NCBI GenBank assembly: GCA_003512955.1
Contig: DOTG01000038.1
Location: 338,520 to 402,519 of the forward strand
Direction: 5' to 3'
Length of the DNA: 64,000 nt
Source of the DNA: Marinilabiliales bacterium
Lineage (GTDB): Bacteria > Bacteroidota > Bacteroidia > Bacteroidales > SZUA-534
Part shown: positions 44,870-52,668 of the stretch, piece after piece
Position numbering within the stretch: position 1 is the first letter of the stretch
Layout of the letters: each line of letters starts with the position of its first letter
Position numbers and translations under genes: made by a program
The notes under the pieces: generated by a model
The model's database searches: none
What the model was told of the DNA's origin: nothing
The model's input: only the letters and a program-made list of their open reading frames with translations

Positions 44870-44977
44870 AAATGAGTTATTTAGTCGCGGCGCGACTTCA
44901 CTTAACCAGATAGTACGGAATTTATTTAAAATACTCATTTTCATTAAAGTCGCACTGCGACTTGCGGATTTAAGGAT
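44870..44977. repeat. paired quasi-palindromic intergenic repeat, copy with G/C arms
   Basis: AGTCGCGGCGCGACTT (44883-44898) and AGTCGCACTGCGACTT (44948-44963) share the AGTC-core and GACTT arms of the repeats at 6345 and 12489, but with GC in place of AC/GT, so the stem is kept. They are surrounded by an outer inverted pair (AAAATGAGT and ACTCATTTT) and end in GCGGATTTAAGG, the family tail. The rest of the 44675-45113 stretch is AT-rich and shows no gene. Confidence 0.7.
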
Positions 44978-45113
44978 TAATAATACTTGTCATTAATCAT
45001 AACAAATCTCTTTAAACAAAAATTTGCAACAATTTACACATCATTGTATATTAGCGTTTTACATACTTATTTCTTGTCCAATTTAAATTATTTTCTGCTT
45101 TTTTTTGAAAATA

Positions 45114-45144
45114 GTTGTTAAGATAAAAAATATATCTATTTTTG
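45114..45144 (+). promoter_or_regulatory. promoter of the tetR gene
   Basis: TTG (45115-45117) and TATTTTTG (45137-45144) match the Bacteroidota -33 / -7 elements with a 19-base spacer exactly. The operator 45147-45162 overlaps the likely transcription start, so the repressor is probably autoregulated. Confidence 0.7.
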
Positions 45145-45146
45145 CA

Positions 45147-45162
45147 TACCAATCGTTCAGTA
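45147..45162. promoter_or_regulatory. TetR operator 1
   Basis: TACCAATCGTTCAGTA (45147-45162) has the same pattern as the two sites upstream of the efflux genes. It lies just after the -7 element and seven bases before the regulator's ATG. Confidence 0.7.
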
Positions 45163-45168
45163 TTTTTT

Positions 45169-45756
45169 ATGAATGACACTAGAGAATATATTATTGATGA
45201 ATCATACAAACTCTTTTTAAACCGGAGCTACGAAGCGGTTTCAATTAGCGTGATCAGTGATGCTATTGGGTTTACAAAAGGGGCTTTGTATCACCATTTC
45301 AAGAATAAAGAAGAGCTTTTTAAAGCCGTGATTGATAAATATTTTACCATTAATGGAGTAAAGGTTGATGTAGATACTATCACTTTAAAAGAATACACCG
45401 CAGCCTCCATTCAGCAAACCCGTGCAATTTTGATAAACATTTTTGGGCAGGAGGAAAAAATAGCTCCGATTAATTATCTGGCACTGATTTCCGATTGTTT
45501 CCGGCATTATGAAGGGTTTGCTAAAGAGAAACTTAATTTTATTGATAATGAAGTAGCCAATGTAGAAAGAATCATTAAGAATGCGATTACAAGAGGTGAA
45601 ATCAGAAATGATATAAATACACATGTGGTTGCCTTACAATATTTCTCATTAAGTATTGGCTTGGCAGGCGATTTTATGCGAAACTATTCAATTGATTCTG
45701 CCATTAATACCATGAAAGAACAGATGAATCAATTATACAATCTCCTTAAAATTTAA
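45169..45756 (+). CDS. TetR/AcrR-family transcriptional regulator
   Basis: This is a DNA-binding repressor of 195 residues. I start at the ATG at 45169 (MNDTREYIIDESYKLFLNRS), because the open frame to 45142 covers the operator and lacks a better start. The helix-turn-helix is at about residues 23-47 (VSISVISDAIGFTKGALYHH, FKNKEELFKAVID). The C-terminal ligand domain has no recognisable fold detail beyond hydrophobic helices. Three near-identical operators, TAC(C/T)AATCGTT(C/T)AGTA, lie at the promoter of this gene and upstream of the next gene, which encodes the adaptor of an RND pump. So it most likely represses itself and the pump. The inducer is unknown; toxic small molecules or bile-like compounds are typical for such loci. 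Confidence 0.9.
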   Translation: MNDTREYIIDESYKLFLNRSYEAVSISVISDAIGFTKGALYHHFKNKEELFKAVIDKYFTINGVKVDVDTITLKEYTAASIQQTRAILINIFGQEEKIAPINYLALISDCFRHYEGFAKEKLNFIDNEVANVERIIKNAITRGEIRNDINTHVVALQYFSLSIGLAGDFMRNYSIDSAINTMKEQMNQLYNLLKI

Positions 45757-45775
45757 TTTTTTTTAACCAGAAACA

Positions 45776-45814
45776 TACTAATCGTTTAGTACGATACATA
45801 CCAATCGTTCAGTA
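45776..45814. promoter_or_regulatory. paired TetR operators 2 and 3
   Basis: TACTAATCGTTTAGTA (45776-45791), a perfect palindrome outside its four central bases, and TACCAATCGTTCAGTA (45799-45814) lie 23 bases apart centre to centre, about two helical turns. They lie between the regulator stop and the adaptor gene, so two repressor dimers could bind on one face. Confidence 0.75.
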
Positions 45815-45852
45815 TTTTAAACACAATTATAAACTTTTAAAACCTCAAAAAA

Positions 45853-46887
45853 ATGATGAAAAAAACAACGATCCAGGTAATGGCTCTGGCCTTACTGGTG
45901 GGGTGCAACCCCAAACAAAAACAAGAGACTCTGTCGGGTGAAAGAGTGATACCGGTAACTACCGTTAAAGTAAAGAAAGAAAAAGTTGCTGCAGAATTGC
46001 GCTATAGCGGAACAATTGAAGCTTTCCAAAGCATTTCATTAACTTTTGAAACCACGGGAACCGTTGAGAGTGTAATGGTAGATGCCGGCGACCATGTTAC
46101 AAAAGGACAATTATTGGCAACCCTTGAAAAAAACGATAAGCAGAGCATGTACAACATGACTTTAGCCAAATACCGCCAAGCGAAAGATGCTTACGACCGC
46201 CTGAAGTCGGTGTACGAGAAAGGTAGCCTACCCGAGATAAAATGGATAGAAATGGAGACCAACCTTGAACAAACCAAATCGTCGCTTGAAATTTCAAAAA
46301 GCACTCTGGATAAATGCAATATGTATGCCCCTGTCAGTGGCATTATCGGGAACAGGAACATTGAACCGGGCATGTCGTCATTGGCGATTGGGTCTTCCCC
46401 ACTCCAACTGGTCGATATTAAATCGGTTTATGTAAAAATTTCGGTTCCTGAAAACGAAGTGCCCAAAATCAATAAAGGAATGAAAGCCCGTTTCAGTGTC
46501 TCGGCTTTGAATGACAAAGGTTTTGAAGGCGAAATTACCAATATCAGCCCGGTAGCCGATTTGATTTCGCGTACCTACGAAGCCAAAATAAAAGTTGAAA
46601 ACCCTGAACTGGAACTAAAACCGGGAATGGTTTGCGATGTAAAAATGGAGAAAACCGACGAAAAAGAAATGGTGCTTATTCCTTACCAAAGCGTATCGAA
46701 AGACGAAGAAAACAAGCCCTACGTGTATGTGATTGATGGTGAACAAAACCGGGTAAAAAAGCAAACTATTAAAACCGGTGAATATTACGGTTCCGATCTT
46801 GAAGTATTGTCGGGTTTAACTCAGGGGCAAGTGATAGTGAATGCAGGGAAAGAAAAATTGTCGGACAATAGCTTAATAGTATTATAA
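45853..46887 (+). CDS. RND efflux periplasmic adaptor lipoprotein
   Basis: This is the membrane-fusion subunit of a tripartite efflux pump, 344 residues. The lipobox is ALLVGC (Cys18), so the protein is anchored to the inner membrane. A biotin/lipoyl-like hairpin (TVESVMVDAGDHVTKGQLLA) is followed by coiled helices (YRQAKDAYDRLKSVYEKGSL, QTKSSLEISKSTLDKCNMYA). Then come the second lipoyl half and beta-barrel domains (YAPVSGIIGNRNIEPGMSS, GFEGEITNISPVADLISRTY) and a membrane-proximal domain (MVLIPYQSVSKDEENKPYVY). The stop is one base before the pump gene. Repression by the neighbouring TetR is inferred from operators upstream. All domains are of normal size, so the adaptor is expected to be functional with the fused pump. 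Confidence 0.92.
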   Translation: MMKKTTIQVMALALLVGCNPKQKQETLSGERVIPVTTVKVKKEKVAAELRYSGTIEAFQSISLTFETTGTVESVMVDAGDHVTKGQLLATLEKNDKQSMYNMTLAKYRQAKDAYDRLKSVYEKGSLPEIKWIEMETNLEQTKSSLEISKSTLDKCNMYAPVSGIIGNRNIEPGMSSLAIGSSPLQLVDIKSVYVKISVPENEVPKINKGMKARFSVSALNDKGFEGEITNISPVADLISRTYEAKIKVENPELELKPGMVCDVKMEKTDEKEMVLIPYQSVSKDEENKPYVYVIDGEQNRVKKQTIKTGEYYGSDLEVLSGLTQGQVIVNAGKEKLSDNSLIVL

Positions 46888-46888
46888 C

Positions 46889-49800
46889 ATGGGACGCAAG
46901 AGATTGAGCGGAATTGAAAGCGCTATGCGTAATAACAACATTGTAATTATTATTGCTTTAGCTATTATTGTTGTTGGGGTTTTTGCCCTCAAAAAAATGC
47001 CCCGAAACGAGTTCCCTGTATTTACTATCAGGCAGGGAGTCATTGTGGGGTTTTATCCCGGGGCTACTTCGGCTGAAGTGGAAAAACAGCTGACCTCCGT
47101 TGTAGAGAACTATATTTTTGGGTATCAGGAAGTAAAAAAGGCCAAGACCTATTCCTACTCCCGTGAGGGCATGATGTACATTTTCGTGGAACTGAACGAC
47201 GATGTCAAAAATGCCGACCAGTTTTGGTCGAAACTCAAACATGGTTTAGATGAGTTGAAAATGACTCTGCCTTCGGGCGTACTGGCATTGATTGCCAATA
47301 CCGATTTTGGGGATACTTCGGCTTTACTCATCACGCTTTCGTCGGATACAAAAAGCTATAAGGAGCTGGAAGAACAGTTGAAGAAATTGGAAACAGAGTG
47401 CCGTAAGATTCCGGCAACATCAAAAATTAAACACTTCGGGTTACAGAAAGAAAAGATTTTTGTGAATGTAAAACCTGAGCTGTTGAATGAATATAACATC
47501 AAATCCCTGTCATTGCTAGGTTCCTACCAATCAAACGGAATGATTAACTATGCCGGGAAGCTTGACGACGGCCAAAATATACGTCCCATCCACTTGCCAT
47601 CGAATTTTGAATCGGAAAAAGATTTAGCGGAACAGATTGTATATTCTGACCCCAATGGCAACGTGGTCCGCCTGAAAAACATTGCTACCATTGAACGCCG
47701 ATACGATGAGCCTGAAAGTTACATCAAACAAAATGGGGAAAAAACCATCCTGCTTTCGTTGGAAATGCAGCCGGGCAACAATATTGTGAAATTTGGAAAA
47801 GATGTTGATAAAGCTCTGGAAATTTTTCAAAAGCAATGCCCCGGGGAAATTGAGGTAGCCAAAATTTCGGAATTGCCCAAATATGTAAGCAATTCGGTTA
47901 ACAATTTTATGAAAGAATTCCTGATTGCCATTGTAGCAGTAATTTTAGTTACAATGGTTTTGTTACCATTCAGGGTGGCCTCGGTGGCAGGTATTACAGT
48001 TCCAATCTCGGTAATGATAACCCTTGCAATCCTATATTTTATTGGCATTGAACTTCATACGGTTTCATTGGCAGCGCTGATTCTGGTGTTGGGAATGATT
48101 GTGGACAACTCTATCGTGGTAATCGACAATCATGTAGAGAAAATTGATCATGGCATCTCACCTTGGCATGCTGCCATAAAAAGTGCCAAGGAACTGGTAG
48201 CTCCCATTATTGTTGCCACGTTAGCTATTATGGCTTCATATATTCCACTTGGCTTTATGGTACCCGGAACGGCTGGCGAATTTATGATGGCCATTCCCAT
48301 TGTGGTAAGTACCGCGTTGGTTGTTTCCATATTAGTAGCATTGTTTTTAGTGCCCTATCTGAATTTTGTATTCATCAAAAAAGGGTTGAAGATCTCGAAA
48401 AAAGAAGACAAAAAATCGTTTCTCGATCGATTGCAGCAATGGTTCGACACCACACTTGAAAAGGCTTTTAAATATCCAAAAACGGTTATCGCTATTGGAG
48501 TTGCATTTATTGCTTTGGCTATTTTCCTTTTCAAACATACCGACCAGCAACTTTTCCCGGAAATGGAGCGCAACCAATTTGCTGTTGAAGTTTACTTGCC
48601 CACAGGTTCATCGCTCGAAAGCACCCAAAAGGTGGTTAATAGTCTGGAATCTTTACTGCTTACAGATCATCGCGTAACGAATGTAACCAGTTTTGTTGGA
48701 ACCAGTTCGCCTCGTTTCCACACGGTTTATGCACCACAAATGCCAGCATCCAATTATGGCCAATTGCTTATCAATACCCTTTCGGAGCAAGCTACCCGCG
48801 ATATTGTGAATGAATATGAACCCAAATATTCTGATGCTTTTGTAAACGCACATGTAAAATGGAAAATATTGGCCATGCAAGCCAGCAGGTCTCCGATTGA
48901 AATCCGCATCTCGTCCGACTCTGTTAAAGATATCCGGAACATTGAAGCGCAGGTGAACCAGATTATTGCAAAAACCAAAGGAACTGCCTGGGTACGCACC
49001 GATTGGGACCAGCCGCAACAAAACATTGTTGTAAACCTCGATCGTGACCAAGCCAACCGGATGGGTTATTACAAAGGTTTGGTAGCAACTTCGCTCATGA
49101 TTGGGCTCGATGGCGTACCTTTAACTACCGTCTGGGAAAAAGATTATCCGGTAGATGTGGTTCTTACCCAAGCACAAACCACGAGAGAGAATTTAAGTAC
49201 GCTGGCCGACCAATTCATTACCTCACCCATGAGTTACTCTTCGGTTCCCTTGCGCTCCATAGCCAACTTTGTACCTGAATGGACCGATGGAACCATCGTG
49301 CACCGCAACGGAACACCAACACTTACTATTTTGGTTGATAATGCCCCCAATGCAATTGCATCAAGTATTTTGAGCGAACTGCAAGTGCAAATTAACGGCC
49401 TCACCTTACCACAAGGAACAACAATTAATTATGGTGGCGATTACGAAGCTCAACAGGAGGTATTTATACCGATGGGAGTTGCCCTTGGTGTTAGTATCAT
49501 CTTCATCTTTTTTATCTTATTAATTCAGTTTAAAAAAGAAAAGATTGCATTTCTTATCATGTCAACCATGTTGTTAACCTTGCCGGGGGCTGCCATTGGT
49601 CTGCAATTGATGGATTATCCCTTCAGCATTACCGCATTTATTGGTATTACCAGCCTTTGCGGGATGGTTGTAAGGAATGGCATCATCTTGATTGATTATG
49701 CCCGCGAATTAAAGGAAAACGAACGGATGACTGTCCGCGAAGCTGCAATTGCTGCCGGCAAACGACGTATGCGCCCCATATTCTTGACCTCGGCGGCAGC

Positions 49801-51328
49801 GGCCGTAGGTGTAGTTCCAATGATACTCAGCCGCTCACCTCTTTGGGGGCCTTTGGGGACTGTTATTAGTTTTGGGTTGTTATTTTCGATGGTGTTAACA
49901 CTGTACATCCTTCCAATTCTATATACCATTGCTTACAGCGATAAAACACCAAAGCCCGGATTCTGGTCCTTGCCAAGGAATCTAAAAATCCTTTCACTGG
50001 GTTTGCTGCTGATTGCCCCAGTTTTTGCAACCCAGAGCCAGGCCCAAACCATTTCGCTGGATTCGTGCAAACAATTGGCCCTGGAAAACAACCGGAAAAT
50101 TAAAGAGGCTGGATTGCAGGTACAGGCATCGGAACAACAACGGAAAGAAGCTTTCACAAACTATTTTCCAAAAGTAAGCGCTTCGGCCCTCGCGCTGCGT
50201 TCTGCTGATTATCTGATTGAAGCTGAAACACCGTCTATGAATTTTCCGGTGTGGGATGGAGTTGATCCTTCCATGTTGCAAAACCCGACGCTTTTTGCAT
50301 ATATTCCTTCCATGCCGTTGGGCCTTTTAGACTATATGAACACCGCCTCGATTAGTGTTGCCATGCCTATATATGCAGGTGGGCAAATCGTAAATGGAAA
50401 TAAGCTGGCCAAGTTAGGCAAAGAGGTGAGCGTTTATCAAAAAAAGATGACAACAGATGAGGTTTTGATCAAAACCGAGGAGTTATTCTGGACCTTGCAA
50501 TACCTTAACGGGAAAGAAAAAACGATTCAAAGTTATCAACTCATGCTCGACAGCCTTTCCCGCGATGTTAATAATTACAACCAGGCAGGATTAGCCCAAC
50601 GTAACGACTTGCTGAAAGTTCAATTGAAGCAAAACGAGCTAAACACAAACCTAGCGAAGCTGCAAAACGGGATTGAACTGACAAAACGGGCTTTGTGCCA
50701 ACATATTGGATTAACCTATGACCCGATGCTTGTTTTTAAAGCAAAGCCCCTGTTTTTAACCACCTCAACAGAGTTAACCAACCCTAGCCAAATGGTACAG
50801 AACCGCACCGAATACCAATTGCTCAACAAAGCTGTGGAAGCGCAACGGTTGCAAAAGAAAATGGCCATTGGAGAATATTTGCCTCAAGTAGCCTTAGTGG
50901 GTACAGGATTTACATATGATGCCATGGAAAACAACAGCAGCAACGCCTTAGCCATGGTTAGTGTGAGTATTCCCATTAGCGACTGGTGGGGTGGTAGCCA
51001 TAAAATCAAACGGCAAAATATTGAAATGGAAAAAGCCAAATCGGCTCTCAACGAAAATACAGAATTGATGATACTGCAAATCCGTAAAGCCGAAAACGAG
51101 GTACAGGAAACTGAGTACCAAATCCAGGTATCACAACAATCGGTTGAACAGGCCCTGGAAAATCTGAGGATTAGCGAGGACAATTATGAGTCAGGAACCA
51201 TTGGCATATCAGATTTGCTGGAAGCTCAGGCCATTTACCAACAGGCAGTTGACAGCTACACCGAAGCTTTATGTACATTGCAGATAAAATTAGCCAAGTA
51301 CAAACAAACAATAGGAACATATAATTAA
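46889..51328 (+). CDS. RND efflux pump fused to a TolC-like outer membrane factor
   Basis: This is a 1,479-residue fusion. Residues 1-1020 are a full RND inner-membrane pump, with a first membrane helix (NNNIVIIIALAIIVVGVF) and two large periplasmic loops. The proton-relay motif is LGMIVDNSIVVIDNHVEKI with Asp406 kept and Asn407 next to it. GTAGEFMMAIPIVVSTALVV and, near residue 905, ITSLCGMVVRNGIILIDYA also belong to the pump. Residues 1053-1479 are an outer-membrane efflux protein (LDSCKQLALENNRKIKEAGL, IYAGGQIVNGNKLAKLGKEV, SDLLEAQAIYQQAVDSYTEA). Between them lies a signal-peptide-like segment (NLKILSLGLLLIAPVFATQS) with a signal peptidase site after Ala1052. No stop or restart separates the parts. 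Both halves are complete. The fusion fits the 1:1 stoichiometry of pump and channel trimers. It forms an operon with the adaptor. Confidence 0.92.
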   Translation: MGRKRLSGIESAMRNNNIVIIIALAIIVVGVFALKKMPRNEFPVFTIRQGVIVGFYPGATSAEVEKQLTSVVENYIFGYQEVKKAKTYSYSREGMMYIFVELNDDVKNADQFWSKLKHGLDELKMTLPSGVLALIANTDFGDTSALLITLSSDTKSYKELEEQLKKLETECRKIPATSKIKHFGLQKEKIFVNVKPELLNEYNIKSLSLLGSYQSNGMINYAGKLDDGQNIRPIHLPSNFESEKDLAEQIVYSDPNGNVVRLKNIATIERRYDEPESYIKQNGEKTILLSLEMQPGNNIVKFGKDVDKALEIFQKQCPGEIEVAKISELPKYVSNSVNNFMKEFLIAIVAVILVTMVLLPFRVASVAGITVPISVMITLAILYFIGIELHTVSLAALILVLGMIVDNSIVVIDNHVEKIDHGISPWHAAIKSAKELVAPIIVATLAIMASYIPLGFMVPGTAGEFMMAIPIVVSTALVVSILVALFLVPYLNFVFIKKGLKISKKEDKKSFLDRLQQWFDTTLEKAFKYPKTVIAIGVAFIALAIFLFKHTDQQLFPEMERNQFAVEVYLPTGSSLESTQKVVNSLESLLLTDHRVTNVTSFVGTSSPRFHTVYAPQMPASNYGQLLINTLSEQATRDIVNEYEPKYSDAFVNAHVKWKILAMQASRSPIEIRISSDSVKDIRNIEAQVNQIIAKTKGTAWVRTDWDQPQQNIVVNLDRDQANRMGYYKGLVATSLMIGLDGVPLTTVWEKDYPVDVVLTQAQTTRENLSTLADQFITSPMSYSSVPLRSIANFVPEWTDGTIVHRNGTPTLTILVDNAPNAIASSILSELQVQINGLTLPQGTTINYGGDYEAQQEVFIPMGVALGVSIIFIFFILLIQFKKEKIAFLIMSTMLLTLPGAAIGLQLMDYPFSITAFIGITSLCGMVVRNGIILIDYARELKENERMTVREAAIAAGKRRMRPIFLTSAAAAVGVVPMILSRSPLWGPLGTVISFGLLFSMVLTLYILPILYTIAYSDKTPKPGFWSLPRNLKILSLGLLLIAPVFATQSQAQTISLDSCKQLALENNRKIKEAGLQVQASEQQRKEAFTNYFPKVSASALALRSADYLIEAETPSMNFPVWDGVDPSMLQNPTLFAYIPSMPLGLLDYMNTASISVAMPIYAGGQIVNGNKLAKLGKEVSVYQKKMTTDEVLIKTEELFWTLQYLNGKEKTIQSYQLMLDSLSRDVNNYNQAGLAQRNDLLKVQLKQNELNTNLAKLQNGIELTKRALCQHIGLTYDPMLVFKAKPLFLTTSTELTNPSQMVQNRTEYQLLNKAVEAQRLQKKMAIGEYLPQVALVGTGFTYDAMENNSSNALAMVSVSIPISDWWGGSHKIKRQNIEMEKAKSALNENTELMILQIRKAENEVQETEYQIQVSQQSVEQALENLRISEDNYESGTIGISDLLEAQAIYQQAVDSYTEALCTLQIKLAKYKQTIGTYN

Positions 51329-51350
51329 AACTCTTAATACGGTTAGTATT

Positions 51351-51393
51351 TGTTTGACTAAAAATGGAATTGCATTCCATTTTTAGTCAAACA
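51351..51393. repeat. perfect 43-base palindrome
   Basis: TGTTTGACTAAAAATGGAAT (51351-51370) is followed by TGC and its exact reverse complement (51374-51393). The 20-bp stem with a 3-base loop may be the efflux-operon terminator, 22 bases after its stop. It might also act as a leader structure for the ACP-like gene 58 bases on. Confidence 0.85.
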
Positions 51394-51450
51394 TTTCAAA
51401 AACAGCAAACTCATTTACTCAGAATAATAACCAATTAAACCGTAACCAAA

Positions 51451-51705
51451 ATGCAGCATCGTAAAAGGATCGCCATTTATAGGGCTTTGCGTAAACTTGG
51501 GGTCCCAAGGGACGAAATCACCCTGGCATCGAAATTTAACAAAGACTTACATTTTGACGAGAAAGACTGGATCTGTTTGCTCTTTCTGGTCGAGAGCCGA
51601 CTGAACATTAGTATTGATGATGCGGAAATACACCCGTCGGATTCCATCCGGGATTTTGTCCAATTGATTGAGATGGGAAGTCAGCAAAAAAGTTTTAAAT
51701 CTTAA
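51451..51705 (+). CDS. acyl-carrier-protein-like protein lacking the phosphopantetheine serine
   Basis: This is an 84-residue protein with the helix pattern and spacing of an acyl carrier protein. RKLGVPRDEITLASKFNKDL is helix 1 plus loop, LLFLVESRLNISIDDAEIHP corresponds to helix 2 and the following loop, and DSIRDFVQLIEM to the last helix. In true carrier proteins the motif D-S-L holds the serine that receives 4'-phosphopantetheine. Here the corresponding residues are D36-E37-K38, so the serine is replaced by Glu and the protein cannot carry an acyl chain by the usual chemistry. It may act as a regulator or structural partner, or be a decayed copy. It is isolated: a palindrome precedes it and no fatty-acid or polyketide gene is near. 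The alignment to ACP is by eye. Confidence 0.65.
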   Translation: MQHRKRIAIYRALRKLGVPRDEITLASKFNKDLHFDEKDWICLLFLVESRLNISIDDAEIHPSDSIRDFVQLIEMGSQQKSFKS

Positions 51706-51788
51706 AAATTGTTAAAAAGATATGTCTAGGTAGAAGCCTCTATCTTTGATTGACGCCATATTAACCTTGTTCCGGTGTGGACAATATA

Positions 51789-52577
51789 CTATTCTGCCCC
51801 GGTATAGGTTATCTCGAAATCCTCCATTTTTTGCTTTACCCTTAAAAAAATATCATACGCTGGTGTTTCAAACAGGTATTGGCTGCTAAAATTCAGGGAT
51901 TGATAAAACCGATCTAACTTTCCGCCTGAGTATCCGGTAAATCCTGCCAACAATTCTTTATTGAATTTCTCATCAATTATCTCTTGCTTTTCATCCTCTT
52001 CGAGCAATTCGGCCAGCTTCATCAAACTTTTTCCCTCATCGCTAAATTTAAAGTACAGCGCCGAAATAGGACCATCAAAAGTTTTCTTGGGTTTAAACTT
52101 TTCCTCTTTGCGTATCCACTGGTATTCGCTACGTGTGACCCCTGGAATAATAATCTGCCTTTCCCAAGCATTTTTATCGGGAGGCATATTCAAAAAATCG
52201 TACCTGAACTGGCTCTCACGCGAAAGGGCGATAATATCTACCACCCCTAAATTGTAGGATGTGGGCGATAAAACAACTTCCAAAAAGCAGATGGTTGATT
52301 TTATGGAATCGGGAAGCTGGATAAAACTGTCCTCAAACCCCAGGCAACGGAACAACAAGGTATCGGTTTTAATCAACTTTGTTTTAAAAATGCCCAAAGA
52401 GTCGGAAATTACGCCTCTGCCCGTTCGCATGTTAATAATGTGCACAAAAGGGGTTTGCTCCATCGTGTCCGTGGCATTGATAATCCCCGCCAGCCTGATT
52501 TCAAGGGAGTCGGTTTGTGATTTTCCGGAAAATGAGGTTGATAAAATTACAATGAGTACCAAAAACAAATTTTTCAC
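51789..52577 (-). CDS. exported carboxypeptidase-regulatory-like domain protein
   Basis: This is an exported 262-residue protein with a GTG start at 52577 and the signal peptide FLVLIVILSTSFSGKSQ. Residues 28-105 (LAGIINATDTMEQTPFVHII, RGVISDSLGIFKTKLIKTDT, LLFRCLGFEDSFIQL) match the CarboxypepD_reg-like beta-sandwich in Bacteroidota envelope proteins. This domain is common at the N-terminus of SusC/TonB receptors, but no plug or barrel follows. The rest (YRWIRKEEKF-like, FKFSDEGKSLMKLAELLEED) is charged and helical, without recognised motifs. It diverges from the HAD phosphatase gene, with 91 bases between them. The function is unknown. It could be an adhesin part or periplasmic linker. Confidence 0.78.
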   Translation of the reverse strand: MKNLFLVLIVILSTSFSGKSQTDSLEIRLAGIINATDTMEQTPFVHIINMRTGRGVISDSLGIFKTKLIKTDTLLFRCLGFEDSFIQLPDSIKSTICFLEVVLSPTSYNLGVVDIIALSRESQFRYDFLNMPPDKNAWERQIIIPGVTRSEYQWIRKEEKFKPKKTFDGPISALYFKFSDEGKSLMKLAELLEEDEKQEIIDEKFNKELLAGFTGYSGGKLDRFYQSLNFSSQYLFETPAYDIFLRVKQKMEDFEITYTGAE

Positions 52578-52668
52578 GCCCGTAAAATTCTTAAAAAAAA
52601 CCAGATATTTGCAGCCTGCAAATTGCTTTAACTTAATTTTAACATTCTGTAAAAAAGAGGATTATAAA

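Noticed and set aside
46889..51328. The pump-channel fusion as two genes with an overlooked stop
   Set aside because: The frame is continuous through the linker; no stop codon is present between the halves.
52261..52668. Upstream extension of the HAD phosphatase frame
   Set aside because: It is antisense to the divergent gene at 51789-52577, and the HAD domain begins right after the ATG at 52669.
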